NCBI GenBank assembly: GCA_008933995.1
Contig: WARS01000029.1
Span: forward strand, 12,657,107-12,721,106
Direction: 5' to 3'
DNA: 64,000 bases
DNA from: Datnioides undecimradiatus
Lineage: Eukaryota > Chordata > Actinopteri > Lobotiformes > Datnioididae
Both the position numbers and the translations under genes were made by a program. Position 1 is the first letter of the stretch. Each line of letters opens with the position of its first letter. Shown here piece by piece: positions 50,401 through 62,640 of the stretch. The notes under the pieces were generated by a model. It saw only the letters and a program-made list of their open reading frames with translations. It made no database searches and was not told where the DNA came from.

Positions 50401-53043
50401 GTACAGTGTGTTTAATAACTGATCATAAAAACTGTGAGCAAAGACCAGCCTAAAGAACCAGCCTTTTGGTGATGATGCAGATAAACAATGTCAGATACTA
50501 AACTTTATAATAAATCTGATATCAGTCCAACACTAGGCTTATAATAATATAATAGGCTTATAATAAATACCATATCGTCATTGGACTTTATTAAGTGGTA
50601 ATTTTTCAGGATTTTGTAAAAAGTGGTTTTAAAGTCTGATAACATGAAGGACTTCATTGTATCAAAAAATACAAAACATAAAGCACCACAAACATTGCAT
50701 CTGTAATGCAACAACAATTTCCTGTGTGAAGCCCTTTAACAGGATGTGATATAGTGATGTATTTTAATGTCTCTGCGGTAAATGACTTGAAGCCATAAGT
50801 GTCAAAAAAACATACTGAATGTCCTCAAACTTGGTCGCTTCCCATGTTATATAATAATGGAACAATCTGTTCCACTCTGGGGAAAATGTGACTTTTTGAC
50901 GCTTTTCTGGTTTCAGGCAAGCAAGATGCATGTGCGTGCAGCTCAAGTGGCGCAGGATGAGGTGAGTGGGCATGAAATCTGGAAACTTTCCTTATAGCGT
51001 CTGGCCTCTTTTTCTATCCTTTCATTTCCTGAGCTCAGCCAATTGAATGAACGTTATTACCATATAACCCTGAGTATATAAAATCAAGAAACCAGACTTT
51101 TCTGTCTCAAGACAATGGAAGAAGTAATCCACTGTTGTGTCACTGACATTATAGTTATGCACTGTATATTAGACACAGACTGTGTCGAGATATCACCCAC
51201 ACATTGATTTGTGTTTTGTTTTTTTCCTCTATTGATGTCTCTAATGTTGCGTTGTTGGCAGGAAATTGCCCGGCTCATAATGGAGCAGGAGAAAAAGGAG
51301 TACAGGAAGATTCGAGAACGGGAGCACGAGAGAGAGCGGGACAAAGAGAAGGAGCGAGAGAGAGAAAGGCTGGCCATGGAGAGGATGGCGATGGAAAGGA
51401 GGCGGCAAGAGGGAGACTACAGGGTAATTTTCCGTAACCAAAGGCCTTTCAAAATATGTGCTGGGGGGGGGGGGTTACTTTATTTGATATAAATGTGCAT
51501 TTCCACTGTGGTACTGTAATTTTCAAAGCTATAATTTCTATTGGTTTGCAGCCAAATTCGGAGGAAGTTGTCCGACCCAGAACACGAGATGAGCATGAAT
51601 ACCAGAGGCAGAGGAACCACAACAAGCCTGCCAGGTACAAGGCTCTGCAAGACTACGTCTAAAAACCAAATATTTCCAGTCAGTCTAGAGGCAGAAACCT
51701 CAGGAATTTCATTAATCCTCTTTCTCTCCGTCTGTCACAGGCCTCCTCAGCCTCGCACACATGACTATGAGAATGTGAACTCTGGCTATGGCTACTCAGA
51801 CCACGCTGTTCCCCCCCGCGCTCCCACCAGACCTGAGGCTGCATACAAAGGTATGAAGCTAATACGGCAGAGTTACTTCAGAGACTTGAGTATGACGTCA
51901 TTTTCTCCCATCACCATTGCTTTGATTTAGCTTTACATAGCAAATCATCGCCACTGAATACTTAATGTCGTCTTGCCATTGCATCTTTTTAAGCACAAAT
52001 GCTATCTAGTCAAATAAGCATGCATTATTATTATTATTATTATTATTATTGCTTTTTAACTTTTCTTGAGTTGTGTCCAGTTGTTATTGCTCGATATGAA
52101 TTGTTTTGCCCAGTCATCTTAACTCAGTGTGTCCAGAAAGAATGACTTCCCCTTGTCTGAGAAGAAGGAGATCAAAAAGAAAGAGATTTTAAGTAACAAA
52201 TAGTTTTCCTTAGCTCATATTCCTTCTATAAGACGTATTAGTCCTGTGGCTTTCATATAATTGCATAATTTAGGATCCTGGTGGTTTAATGAACGTCTAT
52301 GTTCCTTCAATTTACTAAAAAGTCAGATGATAATATTAATTAGTGATTACTTTCACAATAAATCCATTCATTATTTAATCAATACATTTGTGGAAATTGA
52401 CATTACAGTTTCCCAGAGTAACATGGGATGGATTAAAGAAAAAAGACATATAGATACATATCATAAATCAAATCATATTTGAAAACTGACCGGAATTGTT
52501 TTTTTCTGCGCACTCATTAAAACGCTCTTTCCGATGCTTAAATTAACACACACCTGATTATTCCATACTCAGTAAACGCACACTTTTACATTTGGTGTTT
52601 TTAAGCCAGTATCAGGTAGATTTTCTAAGAGAAAAGATCAACAGCACAGAGAAGTTTCTTGGTTTTCTTTTTGCCTTTTTTATGAGTACACACTTTAGAG
52701 ATAACAGGAAATGAGTGACTGAGAGAGAGAGCACGAGATGGGGAACAAACTGGAGATGTTACTGCTGATGGTCTGCATGTTTTCCCATAAGACCAATAGG
52801 GCTCCCTGTGAAGTCATGTGATTTATTGAAGCGTAATGGCACATTTCACATACCCAGTAGAGTAGTGCATGTAATAGCAATAAAATAAATTCCCGATCTC
52901 TGAAAAACAAAAAGCGATGTCTGAAAAGTGCAGTGCAAAAACACCACAAGCACAATGCGACTTGAATTGCAGTCTGATGTACCAGCGTCTGATGGATCTC
53001 TCTGTCCCTTCCATCTTTTCCAGGTGCCTATTACAAGCGATGA
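37048..53043 (+). CDS. ccdc50: Coiled-coil domain-containing protein 50 (Ymer), twelve coding exons
   Basis: Exons: 37048-37102, 40412-40474, 43186-43315, 45380-45470, 46053-46155, 48519-49430, 50137-50288, 50917-50961, 51262-51423, 51552-51634, 51741-51850, 53024-53043. They total 1926 nt and 641 residues, with GT-AG introns and consistent phases. The N-terminus [29 protein letters not shown] and the [29 protein letters not shown] series match CCDC50. The protein is a charged coiled coil (about 40-147), a large R/D/E-rich insert (149-451), a second coiled-coil region (about 480-571) and a Tyr- and Pro-rich tail ([12 protein letters not shown], ending AYYKR). CCDC50 is a cytoplasmic ubiquitin-binding adaptor, Tyr-phosphorylated after EGF stimulation and linked to NF-kB control and autophagy; those roles come from mammals. 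The human long form is about 480 residues; the extra length here lies mostly in exon 6. Confidence 0.95.
37517..37554. repeat. 19-bp tandem duplication
   Basis: GTGAATACACTGCAGGAGT occurs twice in perfect head-to-tail order within ccdc50 intron 1. Confidence 0.9.
42598..42621. repeat. Poly(A) run
   Basis: About 24 consecutive A residues in ccdc50 intron 2. It is a simple repeat; no retroposed sequence is recognisable before it. Confidence 0.9.
43561..43608. repeat. AT-rich 24-bp tandem duplication
   Basis: A 24-bp unit starting ATTTAATTTAAATGCAC occurs twice without mismatch, and a partial third copy follows. The unit is partly palindromic (TTTAAA and AATTTAAATT words). It lies in ccdc50 intron 3. 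Confidence 0.9.
44465..44494. repeat. (CA)n microsatellite
   Basis: About 15 CA units in ccdc50 intron 3. Confidence 0.95.
48519..49430 (+). CDS. ccdc50: ccdc50 exon 6, in-frame cassette exon
   Basis: This 912-nt exon (304 codons' worth) starts after TCTGTTCAG and ends ACAG|GTACCA. Both flanking introns are phase 1, so skipping it joins exon 5 to exon 7 in frame. It encodes residues 149-451. The first part is rich in Ser, Tyr, Pro and His ([20 protein letters not shown]); the second is an RD/RE/RQ repeat tract ([20 protein letters not shown]). Mammalian CCDC50 has an alternatively included exon of about 530 nt at this place; this one is much longer. No conserved fold is evident and it is probably disordered. 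Long antisense frames here are shadows of the purine-rich coding strand. Confidence 0.88.
51851..53023 (+). other. ccdc50 intron 11
   Basis: Intron before the 20-nt last coding exon. It includes a (TTA)n repeat at 52024-52050 and no coding sequence that I can support. Confidence 0.6.
52024..52050. repeat. (ATT)n microsatellite
   Basis: About nine trinucleotide units in ccdc50 intron 11. Confidence 0.93.
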
Positions 53044-54802
53044 CTCAGGCTCTCTACCCAGTGCAGACATGCTGTCAGTCCTCCTTCGTCCTCTTTTTTT
53101 TTTTTTTTTAATTATTTATCTTTTTTTTTTTTTGCAACCATTCACACTCTGTTGACCAAAAACCTTGGGACAATCTAATGAGTTGGCAATGGGATTTTTT
53201 TTAATACCCTCCAAAGTTGGGCCCAGAGTAAAGCAAGTGGGTCTGTGAGTGCTGGAATCACACTCATCTTTTCCTTTTTTTTTTTTATTTGTAAATTGTG
53301 ATTTATATTACCATTTATTTTAATTAACTAGTCATTGAGACAAGCCAAAATATCAGCCTTGTGACACAAACTCCCCCTAATTCTTAGCTGTTCAAATCGA
53401 GGAACCACCTCCTCACCTGCTGTGGTCATGCGTGCTGATTTTTCGTCCCATCTGTGGAACATACCATCACAAGGGCTCAAGGCCTCCGCTGGATAAAAAA
53501 CCGTGCAATCTCAAATTTACTCATGACTCTTCATGGGATGTGCCTGTCTGCTCCAACATGGCTGCTACAGAGTCTTAGGTACCAACATGGCAGCTGCTTT
53601 GTACACCCATGGTGCAGTTCTGTTCTTTTGTCTTGCTGTGCAACAAGGCCCTGAAGGCCTGATCCATGTGCCACGCAGCGTATGACTGGAGGGATACCTT
53701 TCCGATGCTGTATTCAAACAAACCAACAAAAATAAGCCTTTATCAAGACGCTTGTAGGTTTGGCTTTGACGTGTTTACCATCTTGTTCCAGTGCCGAGGA
53801 GGTGGCGCTCAGTGATGATCCATCGACATTTGACATTTATCTGTAGGCTGTCTGTTTCTGCTTGTGAGGGGCACTTTTTTAACCCCATCACTCTTAAACT
53901 GAAAGTGGATGGATGATATTCTGTATAACTCACTGTTTCTATGTGCATGCTTACTGAAAGTGTACAACTGTGTACATGCATTTCTGCTCTATAGCAATTT
54001 ATCTGGCTTCTTCCTTATCGTCATAAAGGGCTAATGCCACAAAAAGCCAATACTCTTCTCTTTGTGAATGAACAAAATACATGTTAGCTCACATACTGCT
54101 GTGTAATCTGTCACTTCTCTGCCACCTTTTCATATCGGCGTGTCATTTACAAACCAAAACTGGGCCGTAAAGAACCAGTACCAAAATGAAATGCATGTAC
54201 ATTGCTTGTGTGTGTTCATGCTTGTGCTTTTAGCACAGACGTTGTGCGTTTGGTTATTTGTTCTTTGTTTTATTTAAATGTAAATATTCCTTTTTTTTTT
54301 ATTTTTTAAATAACTTGTGCTACCAAAATCATGTTCCCCCTTGTGGAAAATACAAGACTCTCTTCAGTCACCTTTTCCTGTGCCCCACTAATCTGTGACC
54401 ATAAAGGGAGCTTTATATTTTAGTTTCATACAATATTTTGTTAGTCTTTCCTCAGATTGTTCCCTCAATTTCCATCCCCCCACCAAGCTTCCTTCCAGTC
54501 CACTTCTCTTTGTCTCAAACTCAAAGGCAGATTTTACTTCCTGCCTGCAGAAAAGGCAAACATTCGCACAATAGATGTGCATCTGCATGTCGAGAAATCA
54601 GTCACAGGATCACAAGACATGGAATATATATGACCGCTCAAAGGGACCTATTTTAGTGTTTTTATTGCTGCAGGATCCATTACCTTCTGTTCATATTGAA
54701 TAAGGATAAAAAGGAAAATGTAAACCACATTCAGGCTTTTGAGTTCATTAAAATGTGTAATAGCCACGAAGTGAGAACATGTAGTGCAGGTTCTCATGTT
54801 GT

Positions 54803-54808
54803 AATAAA
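54803..54808 (+). promoter_or_regulatory. Alternative poly(A) signal of ccdc50
   Basis: AATAAA about 1.76 kb after the stop codon. Confidence 0.4.
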
Positions 54809-55071
54809 TTGTTGCTGAGTCAGTTTTGAAAAGAATTCCCTCCCTCTTAAGAGTTTCTTTACCCAAGTATGAGATGTTTGTATTGCTGAGGACAAACAAG
54901 CAGGTGTTTTTGAATTATTATATGTGCTAAATGCTGTTGACAGAATGAGATTTGTGCCATATGTTTGTAATTTTTTTCAGGGACTTGAAAATGGGAAAAG
55001 CTTAGAGTTGTGGTTGTAGTAGAGCTGCCACACCCACCAAACTGGGGCACCTAATTTATTCTTTGCTGAGA

Positions 55072-55085
55072 GCACCACCTCGTGG
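55072..55085 (-). promoter_or_regulatory. Candidate CTCF-type motif
   Basis: The minus strand reads CCACGAGGTGGTGC, close to the CTCF core. It is located in the distal ccdc50 3' UTR. Confidence 0.3.
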
Positions 55086-55363
55086 ACATGTTGATAAATG
55101 ACAAATGAAAAAAAGGTGTGCAATGATCTGATCAGGATGTGTCTTTGTGTATCTGTGGATCTTGTGCATCAGACCTTACTTTGCAATCGAATGCTGTCTA
55201 CATCAAACATTGAGTGTGATGTTTTTAATTTTCTTTAATCCAGGGCTTGTATGCAATCTACCAATCATGATTCAACACACGTGTGTTGGCACTTGCTGTA
55301 ACAGAACTTTTTTTAAGCAAAATGGATTAACAAGTTGCTTTTACCTATAGCATCTCAAAGTGT

Positions 55364-55369
55364 AATAAA
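55364..55369 (+). promoter_or_regulatory. Distal poly(A) signal of ccdc50
   Basis: AATAAA followed within 15-35 nt by T- and GT-rich sequence. It would give a 3' UTR of about 2.3 kb. Confidence 0.5.
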
Positions 55370-57420
55370 CTGTTATCAGCATTTCCACTGTGTAAGAATG
55401 TGACTCATTCATTAAGTTGCTGAAACACATCAAACTGCTTAGTGTGTAAATCAGAGGTTCAGGCCTCAAATGACCTTTTAAAAATACCAAACAGCTGCTT
55501 CAAGTAATTTCTTTACCACCCTTTTATTACCAGAATGTCACCAAACCACAAAGATGACACCTCATCTACCTGTACTTCAGGTTTGAAGCTTCCTGAGACA
55601 GAGAAGATTTGCTTACAGCTGCCAAGAAAAGATGCTTTCTGTGTTATAAGCTCTTTATTCTCCCTGACCAGCCACTGACCTGTCTTAGCTCAGCAGAAGA
55701 ACTTTACAGCAAAAGTAACAAAATTAATTGTGGTTGTACTGTGACACCTGTTTTGAATGTTACGTAATGTGTCACTAACCTGTCAGACAGTATTCGTACT
55801 GGTTAACTTGAAATGAAAGTGAACAGAGTTAATAGCAACTACTTTGAACTCCAGCTGTTCGTGCATACAAATATTAACAGTAAATCAAGTTACAATACTA
55901 TAACAAGAAAACTGCACTATATACACTGTGGTCACTTCACAAGCATTTATTTCTCATGTTTATTTTGTCAGAATCATTACACGAGCATATATTCACTGAG
56001 CATGAGATGCCTAACATACATATATGGAAAACATATACAAATACTTTGATCCAGTGCTGCTGTTTTTATCTCTTTCTTGGACTCAGTGTTCATTGTGTAA
56101 TGATTTCCTTGTGTGAAGCACTTACTGTCAGTGGCGGGTTGTCTTTTATTGTCAGCATATTTAATACATCATGCTACTCTCAAGGAAAGTACAGAGTTAC
56201 ACCCATCATCCGAGAACGGCTGAGTTGAGCTGGTTCACCAACATACCTGACATACTGATGCTCCATCTACATGTGGTAACACCGCTGCCATGCCCTCAGT
56301 CGGATATGTCACAACCAAACTAATCAAAGCTACACCTCCATAACCTGAAATGTGGCTGCTGTTGGGAAATTTTAGACATTATGTCTTAACTATCTGGTAC
56401 ATTTTAAAACCATCTGCTATAATGCTGCTCAGCTGAAACCTTTTTGGATATTTGATGTATAGACAGGAAGATAAGACTCAGCCTATCAACATTTGGCTGG
56501 TAAATTGTAAATTTAAATGGTGACTTTACAGATATTCTACAGCCCTGATGCAGATTTTATGTCACAACAGCTGACCTCAGCAGTGTTTCAGGTTGTTAGA
56601 TATATTGTTAAAAAAATTATACATTTTGCAGAAGCAAAAGGCAGATCTGCACTTACACCTGAAAACTACAGCCAATAATCTCACCAAAAGTCTCCCATCA
56701 AAAAATCCATCCAGCATCCCGCTGTGGTGCCTCTGTTTGACCTTGGATGCACATTACACACACGACCAGAAACAATGACTGAAATTTTTGTACAAACAAA
56801 TTCCCAGGCAAAGTTTCCAGCTGAGCGGGTAACAGAAAGGCTGTCAAATAAAACTGGGAGGAGAAAACAAAAGTTATTGTTTGTGGATGGCAGCAATACA
56901 GTTTGTGTATGGGCAGAACTGTGTCGTTAGTGTGTCATCTGATCATGCTCTCCCTGTGCTCACACATCACAAAATACACACAATAATCCTCACAACTGCG
57001 GGCAAATATTTATTCATGTCCCTGCTGAAACTCGTTTGATACGTTGTCTTATAAATTAGACTCATGGCTATGTGCTGCACAGGGCATAGAGGCCAGCCGC
57101 AACAGGTGTTTGCACTGAAAACTAAAAAAGAGCACGCTGACGTGCCGTCATTGCGTGCAAGACTGCTCCCTAACAGACAAAACAGGACAATGTGTATTTG
57201 CAGGTATCATGAACTCACCTGTCCTGGCGGGTGGCATCCAATCATTCATGGCGGCCTGAGAATGATGAACAAGCTGCTGTATTCACTGAGTGAGTGAGTG
57301 AAATTACCTCCGAGGACTGAGTGCTGTTCCGTGTCTCACCTGGCAGGTAAAAAAGGTGAGTGCAGCTGTCTATCAACTGATGCACGCCGTGTTGAGACAC
57401 GAAGACACACCCACTTATTA

Positions 57421-57450
57421 GAGAGAGAGAGAGAGAGGGAGAGCGAGAGA
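57421..57450. repeat. (GA)n microsatellite, imperfect
   Basis: A GA run with GG and GC interruptions. Confidence 0.9.
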
Positions 57451-57607
57451 CTACCAGTTATACTCAACATAGAGCAGGTTTCTGTCTCTCCAGGTCTTTG
57501 TCAAAATGTCTTACTGAGAAACTAAAAAAACACATGTGCTCCTTCCACATTCTTTAATATAAAGAAAAAAACTTCAGTCGTCTTTAATCCGATATATTGT
57601 TTGTTCT

Positions 57608-57610
<3 letters not shown>

Positions 57611-57649
<39 letters not shown>
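57611..57649. repeat. (CT)n microsatellite
   Basis: About 19 perfect CT units. It lies about 160 bp from the imperfect (GA)n run, on the complementary pattern, so the two could pair as a long imperfect inverted repeat. Confidence 0.95.
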
Positions 57650-57652
<3 letters not shown>

Positions 57653-60367
57653 CTGCATGATGAAGCCTGGGGCGCATCTGCAGGAAAAACCGGTAGAGGT
57701 GGTCGGAGAACTATTTTGTCAGTCTATAAACTGATCCAACCCTCAACACAGAAGAGCAAACCTCTGTCTTTTCTTGTCTAATGTGAGGGAACCATTGCAG
57801 GCAGATTAAAATGGGAAATTGAAAAAGGACAATTGAAGAGTTATACAGCTGGAGTCGACTTAAGCCTACAAGTTATTTAATGTTATTTCCGTCTTTTGCT
57901 TTTTTTTTAACGTGAGCACTTTATAGCTACACTAATCCTCTCTTTCTGTGTCAGGTATTAATCCTACAGTGATGGGGGCTGCCACACCTTCAGCCACCAA
58001 CTGCCTTGTCCAAAATCAGTAACTGCTTAAAACCAGTGATTTTACTGGGAAAGATCAACTCAAATCCATCCACTTTGCATGTGCAGAACAGCACTCATAG
58101 TCAAACATGAGCCTGCAGAACACAGCTATTTAAATTCAGATCTCCTGTTGTTAGAAAGCCCTACAGCAGATCACATTTGGCTCATATTTATGTTCATATG
58201 AATAATAACCATGTTATTTATACACTTTTTTAAATTATCCTGACTCTAAACTTCTCATGTAAACCTAATCAAGTTAGGAATGACACTTTCATAGTCCCTT
58301 AGGAGTGTCTGTCATATTTTTAAGATTGAAATAGAACTCCTGAATGCTGGCAGCTGGACAAAAGCAAACCTTCTCATCATGAGGTGTAAAAATTAAGCAG
58401 GCCGTTTGGCCCCGGGCACTCCGCTGCTGTGCCTGATGCAGGAATGACATCAGACTGGTTTGTAGCACCACCTAGGCCCATCTGTGCAGGGAGTCACCCT
58501 TGTAGGCATGCCAAGGCAATCCTCAGGTGCTTTGTTTAAGCTTGCACAAAAGGACAGAGTACTACTGAATTTATTTTAGGGTAATGAACAACTGGAACAG
58601 TTGCAGTCAAAAGATGAAGCACTAATACAGGAATGTTAGACAGACTTTTAATTATACAGTTTACTTTTAATCACGGATAACATGTACCACCACCTTTTCA
58701 GACATCTCTTGCTTGGCTATCAGTTGACTACTGTTGGCACTGATAGTAATTGGTTTTTACCAATGAGGGCACTTGTATGGAGAAGCACAGGTGTACGTAA
58801 TAAAAATGAACAGTCGCTGTTTTTCATTCAGGTGCTTCAGTTTCAGGATTGTGCTGCTGATGCTGTTTTAATATTACTCTGACAGGACTTGCTGGGACAC
58901 TTTAAATGGGATTAAAACCATTGCTGGGAGAAAGTTTTGATGCCTCAGCCTGAGTAAATGTCTGATTGACCTTACAATAAGACATTCTGAGTCCTTGCTG
59001 AGCAGCTTTAATGTTTCTTTTCTGAGCACAGATCTGAGGAGACCGTACTGTAAAAATCCATGTTGTGTTCAAATGCATTGCCCATTTGAACTCAAAATAT
59101 CCAAAACTAGCTCAGATATTTTGCAGCAATACAACTGATTAAAAGGGTCATCTTTGATTATATTTGTTGCACTGGCATTTAATGAGAATAGGTGCTCTCC
59201 TAATTTCTGCCTTGGAGTTCACTAAGATCATTATCTTTCCTAGTTTGTGTTTTCCACATTCTTTTAGTGACAAATTATGTAAATACCAGGAAGCATTAAA
59301 AAAACAGACAAAGTATAAACGGTATGTGTAAAATGTCAATGACTCCAGAGGCGTGTCCACGGGTGCGCCCTTGGGTGGTCCACCCCTGAAATTTAATTGC
59401 CCATTCCAAGTGCCAACCCATTATCCGAAAGTGATCTGCCCAGTAAGAGGCAGGACCAAACCAACTGTGAGTATTTTTGAAAGTACCTTGTTTTCTTTTG
59501 TTTGTAGGCAATGTTTGGATGTATAGTTTCTTTTTATAAGAATAAAGAACAGAAGCTAAATGTTATATTTGTATTGTGCCACTCTGTTTTGTTGTGATTG
59601 GTAGGACTAATTATTAAAGAAACTGTGAAGATGCATTAACGTTAAAGGAAATATGACATACAGTACATATGTGTGCGTGAGTGTGAGCACTTTATGCGAC
59701 CTCTGACCATAAATAGTCAGTGCTATTCTACACAGCCAATATAAAACTACTTAAAGAGAGTCAAAAAGTCAAGACATGTTATATTTGTCCTACTAATCAC
59801 ACTCTTACAGACCCGCCTCACAGCAAACCATGACATTTTGCAGTAAAAGCACAGGCGTAATGTTACCGGAGCTGGAAACATCACATTGCCATCATTAATG
59901 TTACACTGATGTCTGTACAGTCAAATTTGAATGAGAATGAGATAACATGAACACAATATTTAAAAGAACTTTAAATAAATACAAATCTGAAGCAAGAACG
60001 ACAGTGACAGTCAAAGGCTTTCTGACAGGTGTTCAGTGACAGTCCCAGCAGGTCTGTGTTTGTACAACAGCTTGGTAATGCAGCAGAAGTGCCGCAAATA
60101 GGTCAAGAAACAAGAAACTACATACATTGATTATTTAACAATTCGTGTACTCTCTGTTTAATTTTCATGTGACTTGCTTTTAAACCTGCAGGTTGAAATG
60201 CAACTTTAGTGCACATTTGCTCATCAGCAGGTGTAAAACAAATGGCTGCAGTCAAAACTATAGACTAGTCCCACAGAGATGCTGCAGTCTGAGGAAGGAA
60301 CTGCAACAGTGTGTTTTAGTGTGTCCTCACTGACACCTGCTCTTAGTGTTTGTCCTACTCAGAGGAG

Positions 60368-60380
60368 CCACTAGATGGCA
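60368..60380 (+). promoter_or_regulatory. Candidate CTCF-type motif
   Basis: CCACTAGATGGCA is a full match to the CTCF core CCASYAGRKGGC. Occupancy is not known. Confidence 0.35.
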
Positions 60381-61769
60381 TCTTCCTCATATATTTTCCA
60401 GTGTGAGATCACAACCTGTATGTGTGAGATGCATGTATGTCAGCACTTTACTGGCCTTAAAACTGATGTTGGGCTTCACTAAAGATTGGTTTACATGGTC
60501 AGTATTTGAGAAGCTCATTAAACCAATCATTATCTTGTAGCATTAGTGGGTGCTGCCTGCTGTGCCCTTTGAGAAATTGTATTTATTTTTGTGCAGTGTA
60601 AAACACTCAGACCTTTGCCAGATTCTTTATTTATTTACATAACTATTATAGAAAATTAACTTTAACCCACTTTCGATTCTGTCCAATCCACTCAACTAAA
60701 TAAAGATTTCGGTGTAATTACCTGCAAAAGCTAAGAGCTATTCCCAAAAGTGAGATCACACTGTACACTAGCTCCTCCCTAATGTTGGCTTCCTCCTTCT
60801 GTGTGATGACGGACAGCATTAGACAGAACCTTCAGCAAGTCACACTGAGAAAACTTCCCACAAATATCCTGCAGTCAGGAAGTAAGAAGGAAGGGACCTC
60901 CATCTTTCCCCCTCTGTGGAAGTAAAGGTCCTTCATACAGTAAATTATGATCATAACCCATGTTTACTATAAATCAGACAGGAACTCCCAAGAAACCTGC
61001 ACTTGGTACCCATTTCTTTTTGAATAAACAAATCGGTTTCCAGTAAACAGTTTTTAGTTCACCAGATCACAGCACCTGTAAGTAAAAGTCATAAAGTGAT
61101 ATGTTGAAAATCCTGCTCAAAACCCCAAGGTGTCAACTCTGCAAGACGGAATCTAAGAACCACAGTGCATCAGTGTTATGTCTGATGTGGATGATTTACT
61201 TCACTTCCTGTAAATGCTTAGACTCCTCACTGTGTGGCTGATGGTATAGATTATGTGAGAGGGACGGCTGGTTCGGTTACTTGTACATTAACAACGAATC
61301 ATTCACACTGCCGAAGGAAACATGTCGGGAATTTATTGCAAAAGATCGTCAAAATGTGTAGCTTAGTGCGTAAAAAGATTTTATGGGCTCTTTAGTCATG
61401 CAAGTAATGCTTTTACCCTAACATAGTGTTAAAGCTTTGTTTCAGGCTCCAGCCACAAAGATTTAATAAAAAACAAGAGTTTACAACTGATCTCAAAGGA
61501 CATGAGTTTCCTGAGAAAAAACAACTTGCACTTTGTTTTTTAAAACACCACATTTAAACTTTCTGGCCATTTCATATTTCATATCCACATAAACACCCTG
61601 ACATTTATTTGCTGAAGGAAACAATCTCAGCCTGCTGACTTTGATAAAGACTGGAATAACCTGCCTCCTTCTTTGTTTTGGAAGTTCAATTCGGGGAATG
61701 GCTTTGTGTGTGATAAGCTTTTATTATTCTTCCTCAATGACCCAAAGTCAATTTTTCCAAATTTAACTG

Positions 61770-62000
61770 TTGTCATCTTAGCCCGTGGCATTGGCTTATG
61801 TTTGTCCTCTGTTCAACTGGGGAGTCAAGCTCAGGCCACGTTAATTCCTCTGTGTAATAATTATGCTGCACTTAAACACAGTGGTACTTTTAGCACAGTG
61901 CTAACATGCTTACAATGACAGAGCTAACAAGCTGATGCTACCACGATCACTGTCATAGTTTAGCCTGTTACTGTGTTAACACTGGCTAATATGCAGCAGT
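61770..62000. repeat. Degraded dispersed repeat of the GCTAA/TTAGC-word family
   Basis: The run 'agtgctaacatgcttacaat' with following 'gctaacaagctgatgct' and TTAGCC words is characteristic of a high-copy percomorph repeat. It is probably related to the copy at 7.9-8.3 kb. Boundaries are approximate. Confidence 0.4.
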
Positions 62001-62528
62001 AGTTTGTTCAATATATAATGCCCACGATTAGATGGTTTAAGATGATTCACCATCCTGATGATTCAAAAAATTGTGTAATTAATATTACATCTTTGCGCCT
62101 GTATCGTTGTTGAAGTGTTCTCACAAAGCTGGTTACTGACCAGGAATTTTGTTTTAGGCTTTGAGCAAAGTTGGATGAATAAGGAAGGGCTGCTTATAGA
62201 AATGACATGGCAACACCAACAGACCATAATATAGTTATGAGTGTAAGAATAAATAGTTGTTTGTCCATTTTTTAACCCCATGACAGATCAGTGACCTGTC
62301 AAATCAGTAGCCTTTTCCTAATTTTCCGAATTTCAGCCTTGTCAGCCCTGTAAAGAATAAAGCGTGTGCGGGTAATGGACATAAAAAAGGCAATTAAATC
62401 ATAAAAATCAATAATTAATGAAAATAAAGCTGAGGAATTCAATGTTTCCCCCACATGATTTGTGAAAGAGACAAACATAGGCCATCTTAAGGCCAAATGA
62501 TTAAGACACAGAGCATGTAACAACATCG

Positions 62529-62640
62529 GTGGTTAAGTTCCAACCACTGATCTTTGTTGGTTGTCAGCCACCTCTCTCTGCCTGCATTTCTCTATATATC
62601 TGTACTATCGCTATCAAAGAAAGCCAATACGCAACACACG
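62529..62640 (+). mobile_element. SINE-like 3' fragment
   Basis: The order 'gtggttaagttcc', 'cacctctctctgcctgcatttctc' and 'ctatcaaagaaagcca' resembles the tail of tRNA-derived fish SINEs, which end in a consensus such as CTATCAATAAAGGC. The tRNA-like head is not preserved well enough to name the family. Confidence 0.35.

Larger units (their letters stand above)
53044..55390 (+). other. ccdc50 3' UTR
   Basis: It runs from the TGA at 53041-53043 to a likely cleavage point just after AATAAA at 55364-55369. A second AATAAA at 54803-54808 could give a shorter transcript. T runs occur at 53093-53133. Its right end depends on which signal is used, so the extent is inferred. Confidence 0.5.
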
